Shown here in pieces: positions 52,141 to 62,306 of a stretch of DNA of 64,000 nt; within the stretch, counting starts at the first letter, position 1; each line of letters opens with the position of its first letter. Location: the NCBI RefSeq assembly GCF_047272945.1, contig NZ_JBKOPS010000001.1:62001-126000 (forward strand). Reading direction: 5' to 3'. A model generated the notes under the pieces. It did no database searches and was not told the DNA's origin. It saw nothing but the letters and a program-made list of their open reading frames with translations. The translations under genes and the position numbers were made by a program. This DNA is from Rubrolithibacter danxiaensis (GTDB taxonomy: Bacteria; Bacteroidota; Bacteroidia; Sphingobacteriales; Sphingobacteriaceae).

Positions 52141-53963
52141 TTTTTTAATTGCCCTACCTCTGGAGAGTCGCTATCTTGTGCTGCCAATAAATACACCAGT
52201 GAAGCCGTGCCATCCATTGTTGGCTCGTTGGTACTGAAATCACCAAAGTCATCGTGATAAACCGCCAGGTCTGACTGAAAATCTGCATATTCATCCGGGT
52301 CATGCAATACAATTCCAATCAGATTTTTATAAATATTTCCGTAAACCGGGCCGTCAACGAGGCCTCCGTCAAGCGAGTACCCATTAAGATGTGTGAGAGA
52401 CGAATGAGGGTCAGCGGGAGTATCGGCATTAGCAGGGAGTCCGTATACCATTCCTGTCCCCCAGGGATTACAGCCAAATAACCAGTCAACACAGGCTTGC
52501 TCAAGCTGTATATACGTATCATCGCCGCTTAATTTTCTATACAAATAACATTGAATAGCAAAGGATGTTGTTAAGTTATTAGAACACCATATGAAAGGTA
52601 CTCCGCGGTAAAAGGCATTATCCTTGGATTTTTTCCATACGCGTTCAATCCCTTCTCTATAAAAGCTGATGAGTTTCGACTTTGTTGCTAAACCGCTCTT
52701 TTGGGCGAGCTCATAATGCCCAAAGTTATGAAAAGGATACCACTGGTAGTGTTTAGCAGTGTCGGCGCCCATCCACGGTGTTACCTTTTCATCCTCACTG
52801 TATTTTTCAGATTGTTCAAAATAAACTTTTTCTCCCGTAAGCTGATAGAGGGCGGCCGCTCCAAGTTCCATATCATCGGTCCAGTTATCCTCTTCGTAAA
52901 AATAAGGAGCTTTGTTAGGCGCTGTTTGTGCTACTCCTGGTTTAGAAAGGCCAAGTTTATATGCAGAAAGGGCTTTTTTTTTAAAATTTTCTGCCTGCGA
53001 TCTGTCTTTTGATTCATATATCTGAGCGGCAAGGGCAAAAGCACCGGCAAATTTTCCTGCGGTAGATGCAGCTCCCGTTGCCCGGTTTTTATACTTACCC
53101 AATCCCTGCGGTTCGCCGGTAATGTAATAAACAGGTCTTCCGTTTCCTTTTCCATAACCATAATCTACCGAGTCTTCTGTTGGTAGCCGAAAACCTGCAT
53201 GGTCACGGTCATCCGCTAACTGGTTAAACATCCAATCTTCTTTCGGGTGCATTTTCAAAAGCCAGTCCAAACCCCATTTTGCTTCATCCAGCACATCAGC
53301 TGTTCCATTGGGGCCTTCCAGTCCGTTGGATAAATATTTGTCAGTAAAACTACCAGGAAAATCGCGATAAGCAGCCAGTAAATGATACGTAGCATTAGCC
53401 GAAGTTGTACTATACTGAAGGTAATCTGTAGCATCGTGCCAGCCACCGGAAACATTCAGATGCGTATTCTCCGGAACCGGCCCGTAAATAATATAACCAT
53501 CTTTTGTATGGCAGGAATCTTTTAAGAAGGGGTTAAAACCGCTTCGCTGCTGACGCATGTAACGCAAGGTAAAATCAGGGGAACCTTTGTAAATATCCTG
53601 GGAAATTTCAAACTCCGGCGATTTGATTCCCTCTGCCTGTAAATAAAAACGGCCGTTTTTTTTAAAACCACTAAAATCTAACCGGTAGGTACTGTTAAAA
53701 GGGCCGTACTGTCCGTAATCTTTTCCTGCCCTCTTTTTAAAAACAACTTTAAGAGATCTGGCGTCAATCAACTCAAAGTCCTTCAGTCGTTTTTTCCGTT
53801 CTTTCGATCCGAAAACTGCAACTTTTACGCCATCTGTTTTATAACCTAACTGGTTTATACGTATCCAGTTCTGACTGTTATCCTGCGATTTCAATGCAGA
53901 AGGCAATAAAACGATACAAGTAATAAGAAGAAATTGGTTGCGAAAACGTTTAAAAGTTATCAT
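52137..53963 (-). CDS. GH9-family endoglucanase-like enzyme, secreted
   Basis: About 608 residues. Start at MITFKRFRNQFLLITCIVLL, giving a signal peptide; the 55 codons upstream overlap nothing convincing. N-terminal Ig-like cellulase domain (about 30-120: WIRINQLGYKTDGVKVAVFG), then the GH9 (alpha/alpha)6 domain with VSGGWHDATDYLQYS (catalytic Asp pair), PNGTADVLDEAKWGLDWLLK, CNPWGTGMVYGLP and DFSTNEPTMDGTASLVYLLA (catalytic Glu). The frame ends two codons into KK with TAG, directly after the heptamer AAAAAAG (52146-52140), while a deacetylase domain follows in the -1 frame. Confidence 0.9.
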   Translation of the reverse strand: MITFKRFRNQFLLITCIVLLPSALKSQDNSQNWIRINQLGYKTDGVKVAVFGSKERKKRLKDFELIDARSLKVVFKKRAGKDYGQYGPFNSTYRLDFSGFKKNGRFYLQAEGIKSPEFEISQDIYKGSPDFTLRYMRQQRSGFNPFLKDSCHTKDGYIIYGPVPENTHLNVSGGWHDATDYLQYSTTSANATYHLLAAYRDFPGSFTDKYLSNGLEGPNGTADVLDEAKWGLDWLLKMHPKEDWMFNQLADDRDHAGFRLPTEDSVDYGYGKGNGRPVYYITGEPQGLGKYKNRATGAASTAGKFAGAFALAAQIYESKDRSQAENFKKKALSAYKLGLSKPGVAQTAPNKAPYFYEEDNWTDDMELGAAALYQLTGEKVYFEQSEKYSEDEKVTPWMGADTAKHYQWYPFHNFGHYELAQKSGLATKSKLISFYREGIERVWKKSKDNAFYRGVPFIWCSNNLTTSFAIQCYLYRKLSGDDTYIQLEQACVDWLFGCNPWGTGMVYGLPANADTPADPHSSLTHLNGYSLDGGLVDGPVYGNIYKNLIGIVLHDPDEYADFQSDLAVYHDDFGDFSTNEPTMDGTASLVYLLAAQDSDSPEVGQLKK

Positions 53964-54126
53964 TGAACATTGGTTAGTAAGCGACGCCGGACAAGCGTCT
54001 CTGACTACAAATATATAAATAGAAAGCAGATCGTGAAAGGCGTTTGCAGCTGCTAAAACAGCTCCGAAAACAGGAATATCAGGATAAAAATATAAATTTG
54101 CAAGCAAGCATCGCCAAAATAAACCC

Positions 54127-56169
54127 ATGAAGATTTTAAATTATTTCTCTATTCTCCTGTTATCTTTTTGTACACTAACTTCTATCTCACAAATAAAAAC
54201 TTCAAAGGAAGCTGCTTTTACTCCTTACACGATGAGCAAGGCACCTTTGCGCCAAAACCCATACATAGAGTTGCCTTTAGGTGCGATAAAACCAAAAGGA
54301 TGGCTGAGAGAAATGCTGATCCGGCAAAAAAACGGAGCTACCGGAAACCTGGATAAACTTTATCCTTTAGTAATGAACGAGCGAAACGGCTGGCTGGGCG
54401 GCGACGGTGACCAATGGGAACGGGGACCTTACTGGATTGACGGCCTGCTGCCGCTGGCATATATTTTAGATGACAAAGAGCTGATAGCAAAAACAAAACC
54501 ATGGGTAGAATGGGCTATAAAAAGTCAGCAGCCTGACGGATATTTCGGCCCTTCTAAAGATTACAGCTACGAACGTGGACTGCAAAGAGACAACAGCCGC
54601 GACTGGTGGCCGAAAATGGTAATGCTTAAAATCCTCAAACAATATTATTCGGCTACCGGAGATAAACGTGTAATTAATTTAATGACTAATTACTTTAAGT
54701 ATCAGCTGAAAGAACTTCCTAAAAATCCGTTGGATCATTGGACTTTCTGGGCTCGTTACCGGGGCGGAGATAATTTAATGATAGTTTACTGGCTTTATAA
54801 TATTACAGGTGATAAATTTTTACTTGAACTTGGCGACCTGCTTCATAAACAGACCTTCGATTTTACCGGTGCTTTTTTAAACACCGGCATGCTTGCCAAA
54901 GAGGGCAGCATTCATTGTGTAAATCTTGCCCAGGGAATAAAAGAACCGTTGATTTATTACCAGCATCACCCTGACCAAAAATATCTGGACGCTACAGAGA
55001 AAGGCTTTGAAGACATCCGCAAATATAATGGAATGGCACATGGATTATACGGAGGAGATGAAGCTCTGCATGGCAATAATCCTACACAAGGCTCAGAATT
55101 ATGCTCGGCCGTTGAAATGATGTTCAGTCTTGAAAAAATGCTGGAGATTACCGGCAACGCAAGCTATGGTGACCGTTTAGAGAAGATCGCTTTCAATGCG
55201 CTGCCCGCCCAAATTACTGATGATTTTATGGCACGGCAGTATTTCCAGCAGGCAAATCAGGTTATGATATCGCGGCATATACGCAACTTTGACGTGAACC
55301 ATGGAGGTACCGACGTGTGTTACGGCCTTCTTTCCGGATACCCCTGCTGTACATCAAACATGCACCAGGGCTGGCCTAAATTTACCCAAAACTTATGGTA
55401 TGCTACACCAGATAAAGGCCTTGCAGCGTTGATCTATTCACCCAGCGAAGTAACAGCGTATGTGGCAAACGGCACAGAAGTGTCTTTTAAAGAAGAAACC
55501 AATTATCCTTTTGAAGAAACAATAAAATTCACCTTCAGCACAAATAAAAAAAACCAACCTGTATCCTTCCCCTTTCATCTCCGTGTTCCGGGATAGTGTA
55601 AAAAAGGATCAATAAAAATTAATGGCAAAACACTGCAGGAAGCAAAAGGCAACGAGATTATTAAAATCAACAGGGAATGGAAATCAGGTGATGTAGTTGA
55701 ACTGGAATTGCCGATGCATATTTTTAAGAATACATGGTATGAAAATTCGGTATCAATTGAAAGAGGACCAATAACTTATGCTCTGAAAATAGGAGAAGAA
55801 ATTAAAAAGGTTAAAAATGACAAAGATCCTGTTGAATACGGAGATTCTTACTATGAGGTACATCCTACTACTCCATGGAATTACGGCTTAGTTGAAGTAC
55901 GTGATGATAAATTAGATGAAAACTATAAAATTGAGAAAAAGAAAGCTGTCTCTGACTTTCCCTGGAATATTGGAAACGCTCCCGTACTGATTAAAACAAA
56001 GGCAAAGCAAATCCCTTCGTGGCAAATTTATAATGAAATGGCCGGACCAATTCCATACAGTGTTACCTATGGTATTGAAACAGCAAAAGACGAAGAAGAA
56101 ATTATTTTAGTACCTTATGGATGTACCAACCTCAGAATTTCTCAGTTTCCGGTTGTTGGCGCAAGATAA
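54127..56169 (+). pseudogene. GH127/DUF1680-type arabinofuranosidase-like enzyme with an internal amber stop
   Basis: 680 codons in a single frame, interrupted by TAG at 55594-55596. Before it: a signal peptide (KILNYFSILLLSFCTLTSIS), the (alpha/alpha)6 domain with GPYWIDGLLPLAYILDDKEL, the Glu-Cys site in GSELCSAVEMMFSLE and the YPCCTSNMHQGWPKF motif with the cysteine nucleophile. The frame then reads FHLRVPG-stop-CKKGSIKINGK, where family members have Trp (RVPGWC), so one G-to-A change explains it. After it the beta domain continues to 56169. Acts on beta-L-arabinofuranosides or similar if functional. Divergent from GH9 with 163 bases between. Confidence 0.85.
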
Positions 56170-56246
56170 ATATATAAAATACCTGTTACTTCTTTTCTTT
56201 AGGGTGTAAGCACAGATAGGCTACGTTCTTTGATCAAAAGCTTGCC

Positions 56247-58652
56247 TTATAAAGTTAGCGTATTCTTTTCGCCTGCTTTCAGCTCGTAACGCTTGCCTTT
56301 CCACAGCAAATAACCGGGTGTTTTTGCCGGCAATTCTATTACTGCTTCCACCTTTCCTTTTTTAACATGATATTGAGCACTTATTTTTCCATCTGGATGT
56401 GGAATTTCGCCGGAAACATCTTTCAATTTACCAAGGTGTGGCTCTATCTTCACTATAGAAAAGCCCGGTGCATCGCTGTCGATACCTAAAACAGTTCTGA
56501 AAAACTCGATATTTGGATGCGCTCCCCAGGCATGGCAATCTGATCGGGTTCTGTTGATATCGGAAATCTCAGCCCAGGTAGTCATTCCCTGTTTCAGATT
56601 TGCTTTCCAGATAGCTAACCAGTTCAAATATTTATTACCCAAGCCGGCTTTTACCAGGGCCTGATTTACATAATATTGAAAATAAATAGTGGCAGATGTC
56701 AATGACTTGTCTTTCAGTATCTTTTCAGCCAGTTCTGCGGCTTCAGTTCCGTTAATTGTTCCTGTTAAAATAGCGAGAGAATTTGCATGCTGTGAGAACA
56801 GATCCTTCTCAGACCTGTCTGCAATTAATTTCTTGTTTTCGTCCCAGTATTTTGAACGGATAGTCTTCTTGAGTTTTTCTGCTCCAGCAGTGTACTTCTT
56901 TGCATATTCCTCCATTCCCAACTTACTTTCAAGCTCGGCGGCAGTTTGATACGCCAGTAAAAGCTGTAAGTCAAGAACAGCAGAATTTCCGTCCTTCCCC
57001 AAGGGAGGAACGCCATCGTGCCAGCCTCCGGTAGTTGCCCAATCCGTAAAATTCCAGTAAGGTGTTTTTTTCAAAGAACCGTCTTCCTGCTGGTACCTGC
57101 TGAAAAAAGTCAACACCTGCCGTGCTCCCGGAAGTTTATTTTTCACAAATTCAATATCCGGCCTATATTTCCAGTAATCATGCAGCATTCCTATCCACCA
57201 TAAAGAAAAAGGAGGAATTTCCTGGGCATTTGCGGTAGGATAACGACTCAATGTGATCCCTTCTGCCATTCTTGAATTATCAATCAAAGTAATGGCGTTT
57301 CGCATCAGACGGTCATCACCGCTGTTAAATAAGGAAACCAAGGCCTGGATGCGGGTATCACCCACGTATTGCAACTGCTCATAGTATGGGCAATCCATAT
57401 ACGTTTCAGCAGCACAAAGCCGTGCAGTGCGCCATCCGGTTTTTAAAATATCTGTAAGAACGGACTCATCTGAATTAAATTTCGCGGTATACTCAAACGG
57501 ATAACCTGTAAAAGTTCCATACAAATCGTCTATTACCAGCGGCTCATCTTTTGTTTCAACTTTCAGTTGCAGGTACCTGAACGTACGCCAGGTTAAAGAA
57601 GTAAATTCCTGATTCTCTGCGCCATTTGAAATAACACTATCTTCTCTTCCTACAAATCGCTTTCCGCCTACCTCGTTACGGTTCCCTTTTTGGTTTTGCG
57701 ATTTCCATGTAGACTCCTCTCCTTCATCTATATACAAGGCTTCTGCATAGGATAAGGAAATTCGGGCATCTTTTCCTTTACTGAAAAGAATAGTCGGATA
57801 CGCATTTGTTAAATAAGACTGATCGAGGAGAATAGTGACGCTGGAATTTGCAGGAATTGTGAAACGTTCCTTTTTTGCAGGGAAACCCGCCGGGAGCTTA
57901 ACTCCTTCGGTCTTTCTTACGCTGCTTAGTCGTTGCTCAGTAAGTTCCATTTGTGGTATAGGACGCGGCACGAGCATCCAGCCCAAGGTATATTGAAATA
58001 CTCCCTTTGGCAAACCATTAAACAACTGCTGCGCATTTGTCCAGGTATCATCGTTAAAGTTTTCAGTTTTCCAATTGATGGATGATTGCCTGAAATCAAC
58101 TTTCTCTGAAGGGCCTGCCGCATAATACGCATTTACCAGGTTTACAGGTAACGGAGAATAACCTTGATCCCGAATTCCTTTCCAGCTTTTATTGGTATTC
58201 ACTATTTCTTCTGCAGGAGAATTGCCCTGCAAAATAAAAGCAGTACGATATGATATTTGCGCTTCTGTTTTTTCCTCTCCCTCATTCCACACCACTGCTG
58301 CTATTAAATTTGAACCTGCTTTCAGGTATGGAGCTATATCAACCGTTTCAAAATTCCAGTGAAAAACGTCTCCCCTCGCCGGACCTAAAGAAGCCAGCTT
58401 TCCGTTAACAAACAATTTGTAACGGTTATCGGCAGAAACATGAACAATAAAATCGGTTGGTTTTTGTGCAAGCTGAAAAGTCTTTCTGAAATGATAAACC
58501 CCGTAATCATGCGCTGGTTCATTAGGGACAGCAATCCAGAAAGCCTTCCAAGTTTTCTGCAGAATGTCCGGATTTATATTTTGAGCAAGTGTCAAAACAG
58601 CGTTTGCCGATAAAAAGAATACTGACAGGAAAAAGATTTGCAGAATTTTCAT
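56247..58652 (-). CDS. GH78-like alpha-L-rhamnosidase, secreted
   Basis: 801 residues with signal peptide (MKILQIFFLSVFFLSANAVL). N-terminal jelly-roll domains (about 30-370) include FRKTFQLAQKPTDFIVHVSA and SLTWRTFRYLQLKVETKDEP. The (alpha/alpha)6 catalytic domain begins near AAETYMDCPYYEQLQYVGDT, typical of rhamnosidases, followed by FTDWATTGGWHDGVPPLGKD and DCHAWGAHPNIEFFRTVLGI. A C-terminal beta domain closes the protein. Removes terminal rhamnose from plant glycans. Convergent with the GH127-type gene. Confidence 0.9.
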   Translation of the reverse strand: MKILQIFFLSVFFLSANAVLTLAQNINPDILQKTWKAFWIAVPNEPAHDYGVYHFRKTFQLAQKPTDFIVHVSADNRYKLFVNGKLASLGPARGDVFHWNFETVDIAPYLKAGSNLIAAVVWNEGEEKTEAQISYRTAFILQGNSPAEEIVNTNKSWKGIRDQGYSPLPVNLVNAYYAAGPSEKVDFRQSSINWKTENFNDDTWTNAQQLFNGLPKGVFQYTLGWMLVPRPIPQMELTEQRLSSVRKTEGVKLPAGFPAKKERFTIPANSSVTILLDQSYLTNAYPTILFSKGKDARISLSYAEALYIDEGEESTWKSQNQKGNRNEVGGKRFVGREDSVISNGAENQEFTSLTWRTFRYLQLKVETKDEPLVIDDLYGTFTGYPFEYTAKFNSDESVLTDILKTGWRTARLCAAETYMDCPYYEQLQYVGDTRIQALVSLFNSGDDRLMRNAITLIDNSRMAEGITLSRYPTANAQEIPPFSLWWIGMLHDYWKYRPDIEFVKNKLPGARQVLTFFSRYQQEDGSLKKTPYWNFTDWATTGGWHDGVPPLGKDGNSAVLDLQLLLAYQTAAELESKLGMEEYAKKYTAGAEKLKKTIRSKYWDENKKLIADRSEKDLFSQHANSLAILTGTINGTEAAELAEKILKDKSLTSATIYFQYYVNQALVKAGLGNKYLNWLAIWKANLKQGMTTWAEISDINRTRSDCHAWGAHPNIEFFRTVLGIDSDAPGFSIVKIEPHLGKLKDVSGEIPHPDGKISAQYHVKKGKVEAVIELPAKTPGYLLWKGKRYELKAGEKNTLTL

Positions 58653-58847
58653 AATCTGATTTTACTATAAATACTATGAATTTCAGCTTCATTTATACCA
58701 TACTAAATGATCCGAAAACAATAGCACGGGTTTACATTCGTGCAGTTATAGCACTGTAACCGCATTAAATTACCGGTTTAATTCGGTTAACTCAAATTTC
58801 ATTTAAAACTTCCTGCTGACAGTAATGAAATAGAACGTTCCAAAAAA

Positions 58848-60101
58848 CTATGCTTTCTGTTTTTTCCCTTTCATCAACTGCCGTGCAAACTTGCCTACAG
58901 TAAGCCCCTGAACCAGGATAGAAAAAACCACGGTGGTATAGGTTATTAAAACAAATTCTTCATGATGCATGTCTCTCGGTAATGATAAGGCAAGTGCTAC
59001 AGAAACACCTCCCCGCAAGCCTCCCCAGGTAAGTATTGCCAGGGTCTTATGGTCAACATCGACAAATGCCTTTAAAAGAAATGCAGGCAGAGAAACTGCG
59101 ATATACCTGGCAAGCAGAACTAAAACAATACAAACAGTACTTATTAACAATAAAATTCCATAGCTTTTTATCAGGAGCATCTCAAGCCCGATCAGCAGAA
59201 ATAAAATGGAGTTCAGAATTTCATCAATAAGTTCCCAGAATTTACCAAGGTAATCTTTTGTAACGTCAGACATTGCAATCTCTTTGCCCTTATTGCCGGT
59301 TATTATCCCGGCAATAACCACTGCCAGCGGCCCCGAAACATGTAAAGCCCGGGCCATACTGTAACCTGCCATTACAATTGCCAGTGTAATAAAAACTTCT
59401 ACCTTATAATCATTGATCGTTTTTATTGCCCATAAACCCAGGTATCCCAAAAGAAAACCAAAAAGTATTCCCCCTCCTGCTTCTCTTAAAAATAACCAGC
59501 CCACATCGCCTGCAGAAAGTTCCTCTATTCCATTTTGTGCAATCTCTGCTATCCCTATAAAAAGAACCACAGCGATACCGTCGTTAAACAATGATTCACC
59601 TGCAATTTTCAATTCAAGAGATTTGGGTATCCTGGCTTCTTTTAATATTCCCAATACGGCAATGGGATCGGTAGGAGAAATTAATGCCCCAAAAAGCAGG
59701 CAGTAAATAAAAGGTATTTGAAAATTAAACAGTTGAAAAAGCAGCCAGGTAAAAAATCCAATAATAGCGGTAGAAATTATAATTCCCAGCGAAGAAAGAG
59801 TAATAACTGCTATTCTTACTTTTTTTAGCTCGCTGAAATTTATCCGGATGGCACCGGCAAAAAGTAAAAAACTAAGCAGAATATCCAGCATTACTTTTTG
59901 AAAGTTGATTGCCGAAACATTCTTTATGATATTAAAATAAAGCCTGGGATATACGTTTCCGCTTAAAACAATCAGAACAGAAAAAATTAAAGTAACAGCC
60001 ATAATGCCTATGGTAGGCGGCCATTTAATAAATCGTGTGTTTATATAGGCAAAAAGGGCAGAAAGAAAGATAATAAATGAGATAAGTTCATATGCATCCA
60101 T
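58848..60101 (-). CDS. Na+/H+ antiporter (CPA1 family)
   Basis: 417 residues, about 12 hydrophobic segments. NhaP/NHE-type motifs: LLFGALISPTDPIAVLGILK, AGESLFNDGIAVVLFIGIAE (the ND pair), ITGNKGKEIAMSDVTKDYLG and LTWGGLRGGVSVALALSLPR. Exchanges Na+ or K+ for H+ across the inner membrane. Ends without the regulatory tail some members have. Monocistronic by context; the 195 bases downstream towards the rhamnosidase hold no gene. Confidence 0.92.
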   Translation of the reverse strand: MDAYELISFIIFLSALFAYINTRFIKWPPTIGIMAVTLIFSVLIVLSGNVYPRLYFNIIKNVSAINFQKVMLDILLSFLLFAGAIRINFSELKKVRIAVITLSSLGIIISTAIIGFFTWLLFQLFNFQIPFIYCLLFGALISPTDPIAVLGILKEARIPKSLELKIAGESLFNDGIAVVLFIGIAEIAQNGIEELSAGDVGWLFLREAGGGILFGFLLGYLGLWAIKTINDYKVEVFITLAIVMAGYSMARALHVSGPLAVVIAGIITGNKGKEIAMSDVTKDYLGKFWELIDEILNSILFLLIGLEMLLIKSYGILLLISTVCIVLVLLARYIAVSLPAFLLKAFVDVDHKTLAILTWGGLRGGVSVALALSLPRDMHHEEFVLITYTTVVFSILVQGLTVGKFARQLMKGKKQKA

Positions 60102-60131
60102 AAAAATTAAACCGGTTAAGCCTTATTTTTT

Positions 60132-60308
60132 CTACCCTTCAAGGTTGTAGAACCATACTTCTGCCCTGGCTATGCTTTCCGGCACAGCCTGCTCCGGGTT
60201 CCACCCCTCCTCATCTACCAGGAAGTTGGAAATCTCAATGGCTTTTTCGAGGACAGCTGGATTTAGAGAGTCCATTTCTGTAGGAAAGTTTTCAGAAGTA
60301 TAGATCAT
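60132..60308 (-). CDS. small conserved protein, 58 aa
   Basis: A short frame in the 420-base gap between the antiporter and the ThDP enzyme. It begins MIYTSENFPTEMDSLNPAVL, has EKAIEISNFLVDEEGWNP, and ends AEVWFYNLEG. It resembles a small Bacteroidota/Proteobacteria family of unknown function with the pattern ENFP...KAIEIAN.LL...A...A..WA. It starts 30 bases after the antiporter start, reading the same way, so it is probably the first gene of that transcript. Soluble, acidic. Confidence 0.62.
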   Translation of the reverse strand: MIYTSENFPTEMDSLNPAVLEKAIEISNFLVDEEGWNPEQAVPESIARAEVWFYNLEG

Positions 60309-60521
60309 TTTATTTAAATACAGAAGTCTAACAAGCAGAAAACAAGAAAAGTTCGTACAGAATTTTTTACAAACAGGTAAATTGAATTTTTAGAAACAAT
60401 ACGTTATAGCCTCTGTTCCAAAAACAGAGATAAGTTACTCAGTTTCTCCAATCTACGCTTCAATACCTGTAAGGCTTCGCTGATGTAGTTTATCTTTTTC
60501 TTTCTGTAAAAAACAAATACT

Positions 60522-62306
60522 ATGAGTAAACAAGTTAGCGATTTCGTTATCGACCGAATGAGTGAATGGGGCATTTCACGGATTTTTGGTTACCCCGGTG
60601 ATGGTATAAACGGACTAATGGGAGCATTAAACCGGGCGGATGGAAAGATTGATTTCATCCAGGTACGCCACGAAGAAATGGCCGCTTTTATGGCCTGCGC
60701 CCATGCAAAATTTACCGGAGAAGTTGGCGTTTGCATGGCTACTTCGGGGCCCGGTGCCATCCACCTCCTGAACGGACTCTATGATGCGAAGATGGACCAC
60801 CAACCGGTAGTTGCCATTGTAGGACAACAAGCACGGGCTGCTTTGGGTGGTAGCTACCAGCAGGAAGTAGATCTGATCAGCCTTTTTAAAGATGTTGCCG
60901 GCGAATATGTTCACATGGCTACCGATGCCTCACAGGTAAGACATCTGATTGACAGGGCTTTCCGCATTGCTCAATCAGAACGTGTTGTTACCTGCATTAT
61001 TCTGCCGAATGACCTTCAGGAAATTGATTACGAGGAACCGGCCCGCCAGCACGGCACCATTCATTCTAGCGTAGGCTACAGTCGGCCCGTGGTAGTTCCT
61101 AACACCGCAGACCTGCAACGGGCTGCAGATATTTTAAACAACGGGAAAAAAGTTGCCATGTTAGTAGGTGCTGGTGCTTTCAATGCGGCAGAAGAAGTAA
61201 TGGAAATTGCCGAACTGCTGGGTGCGGGAGTGGCAAAAGCGCTGCTTGGGAAAGCGGTATTACCCGATGATCTGCCTTATGTTACAGGCTCAATCGGTTT
61301 ACTGGGAACCAAACCAAGCTGGGACCTGATGACTGAATGTGATACGCTTTTTATGATAGGCTCCAGTTTTCCTTATTCTGAATTCCTTCCTAAAGAAGGG
61401 CAGGCAAAAGGAATCCAGATAGATATTGACGGAAAAATGCTGGGCATCCGTTATCCGATGGACGTACACCTGCAGGGTGACAGCAAAGAAACGCTGAAAG
61501 CTTTAATACCCCTGTTAAAGCGAAAAGAAGACAGAAGCTGGAGGCAGGAAATAGAGAAAGGCATTGAAGAATGGTGGAAGGTAGTAGAAGCAAGAGCAAT
61601 GAATTCCGCCACACCCATCAATCCGGAATATGTTTTTTGGGAATTGTCAAAACGCCTGCCTGATAATTGCATCCTTTCTGCCGATTCGGGTTCAACTGCA
61701 GCCTGGTTTGCACGCGATTTAAAAATCCGTAAGGGGATGATGGCCTCGTTATCCGGAAACCTTGCCACCATGTGCCCGGGTATGCCTTATACCATCGCTG
61801 CTAAATTTGCATATCCTGACAGGGTGCCTATTGGCTTAATTGGTGATGGCGCCATGCAAATGCTGGGTATTAACGGTTTAATTACCGTTGCCAAGTACTG
61901 GAAACGGTGGAGTAATCCACAGTTTATAATCCTGGTTTTGAATAATGGCGACCTGAATATGGTTACCTGGGAGCAAAGAGCGATGGTTGGCGATCCGCGA
62001 TTTGATGCGTCTCAGGATGTTCCTGATTTTCCGTATGCCGAATATGCCCGTATGCTGGGGCTCGAAGGTATTAAAGTTGATAATCCTGAAAATGTTGCAT
62101 CCGCATTGGATCAGGCAATGGCAGCAAGAAGGCCGGTAGTTATTGAAGCATGCACAGATCCGGCAGTTCCGATGCTTCCGCCACACATCAGCTTTAAACA
62201 GTCAGTAAACTTTATGTCCTCGCTTGTAAAAGGAGACAGCGATGCCTGGGATATGGTTAAACAAACGTATAAAGAAGTGGTAGACGGATATTTCCCTGGA
62301 AAATGA
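60522..62306 (+). CDS. ThDP-dependent enzyme, pyruvate oxidase/acetolactate-synthase type
   Basis: 594 residues with three domains: PYR (about 1-170: YPGDGINGLMGALNRADGKI, catalytic Glu in RHEEMAAFMACAHAKFTG, TSGPGAIHLLNGLYDAKMDH), a central domain (about 190-335), and PP (about 365-560: NLATMCPGMPYTIAAKFAYP, IGDGAMQMLGING, LNNGDLN, the GDG...NN thiamine site). Substrate cannot be fixed; such genes are annotated as thiamine pyrophosphate-requiring enzyme, and acts on pyruvate or another 2-oxoacid. First of three genes; overlaps the next by 4 bases. Confidence 0.88.
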   Translation: MSKQVSDFVIDRMSEWGISRIFGYPGDGINGLMGALNRADGKIDFIQVRHEEMAAFMACAHAKFTGEVGVCMATSGPGAIHLLNGLYDAKMDHQPVVAIVGQQARAALGGSYQQEVDLISLFKDVAGEYVHMATDASQVRHLIDRAFRIAQSERVVTCIILPNDLQEIDYEEPARQHGTIHSSVGYSRPVVVPNTADLQRAADILNNGKKVAMLVGAGAFNAAEEVMEIAELLGAGVAKALLGKAVLPDDLPYVTGSIGLLGTKPSWDLMTECDTLFMIGSSFPYSEFLPKEGQAKGIQIDIDGKMLGIRYPMDVHLQGDSKETLKALIPLLKRKEDRSWRQEIEKGIEEWWKVVEARAMNSATPINPEYVFWELSKRLPDNCILSADSGSTAAWFARDLKIRKGMMASLSGNLATMCPGMPYTIAAKFAYPDRVPIGLIGDGAMQMLGINGLITVAKYWKRWSNPQFIILVLNNGDLNMVTWEQRAMVGDPRFDASQDVPDFPYAEYARMLGLEGIKVDNPENVASALDQAMAARRPVVIEACTDPAVPMLPPHISFKQSVNFMSSLVKGDSDAWDMVKQTYKEVVDGYFPGK

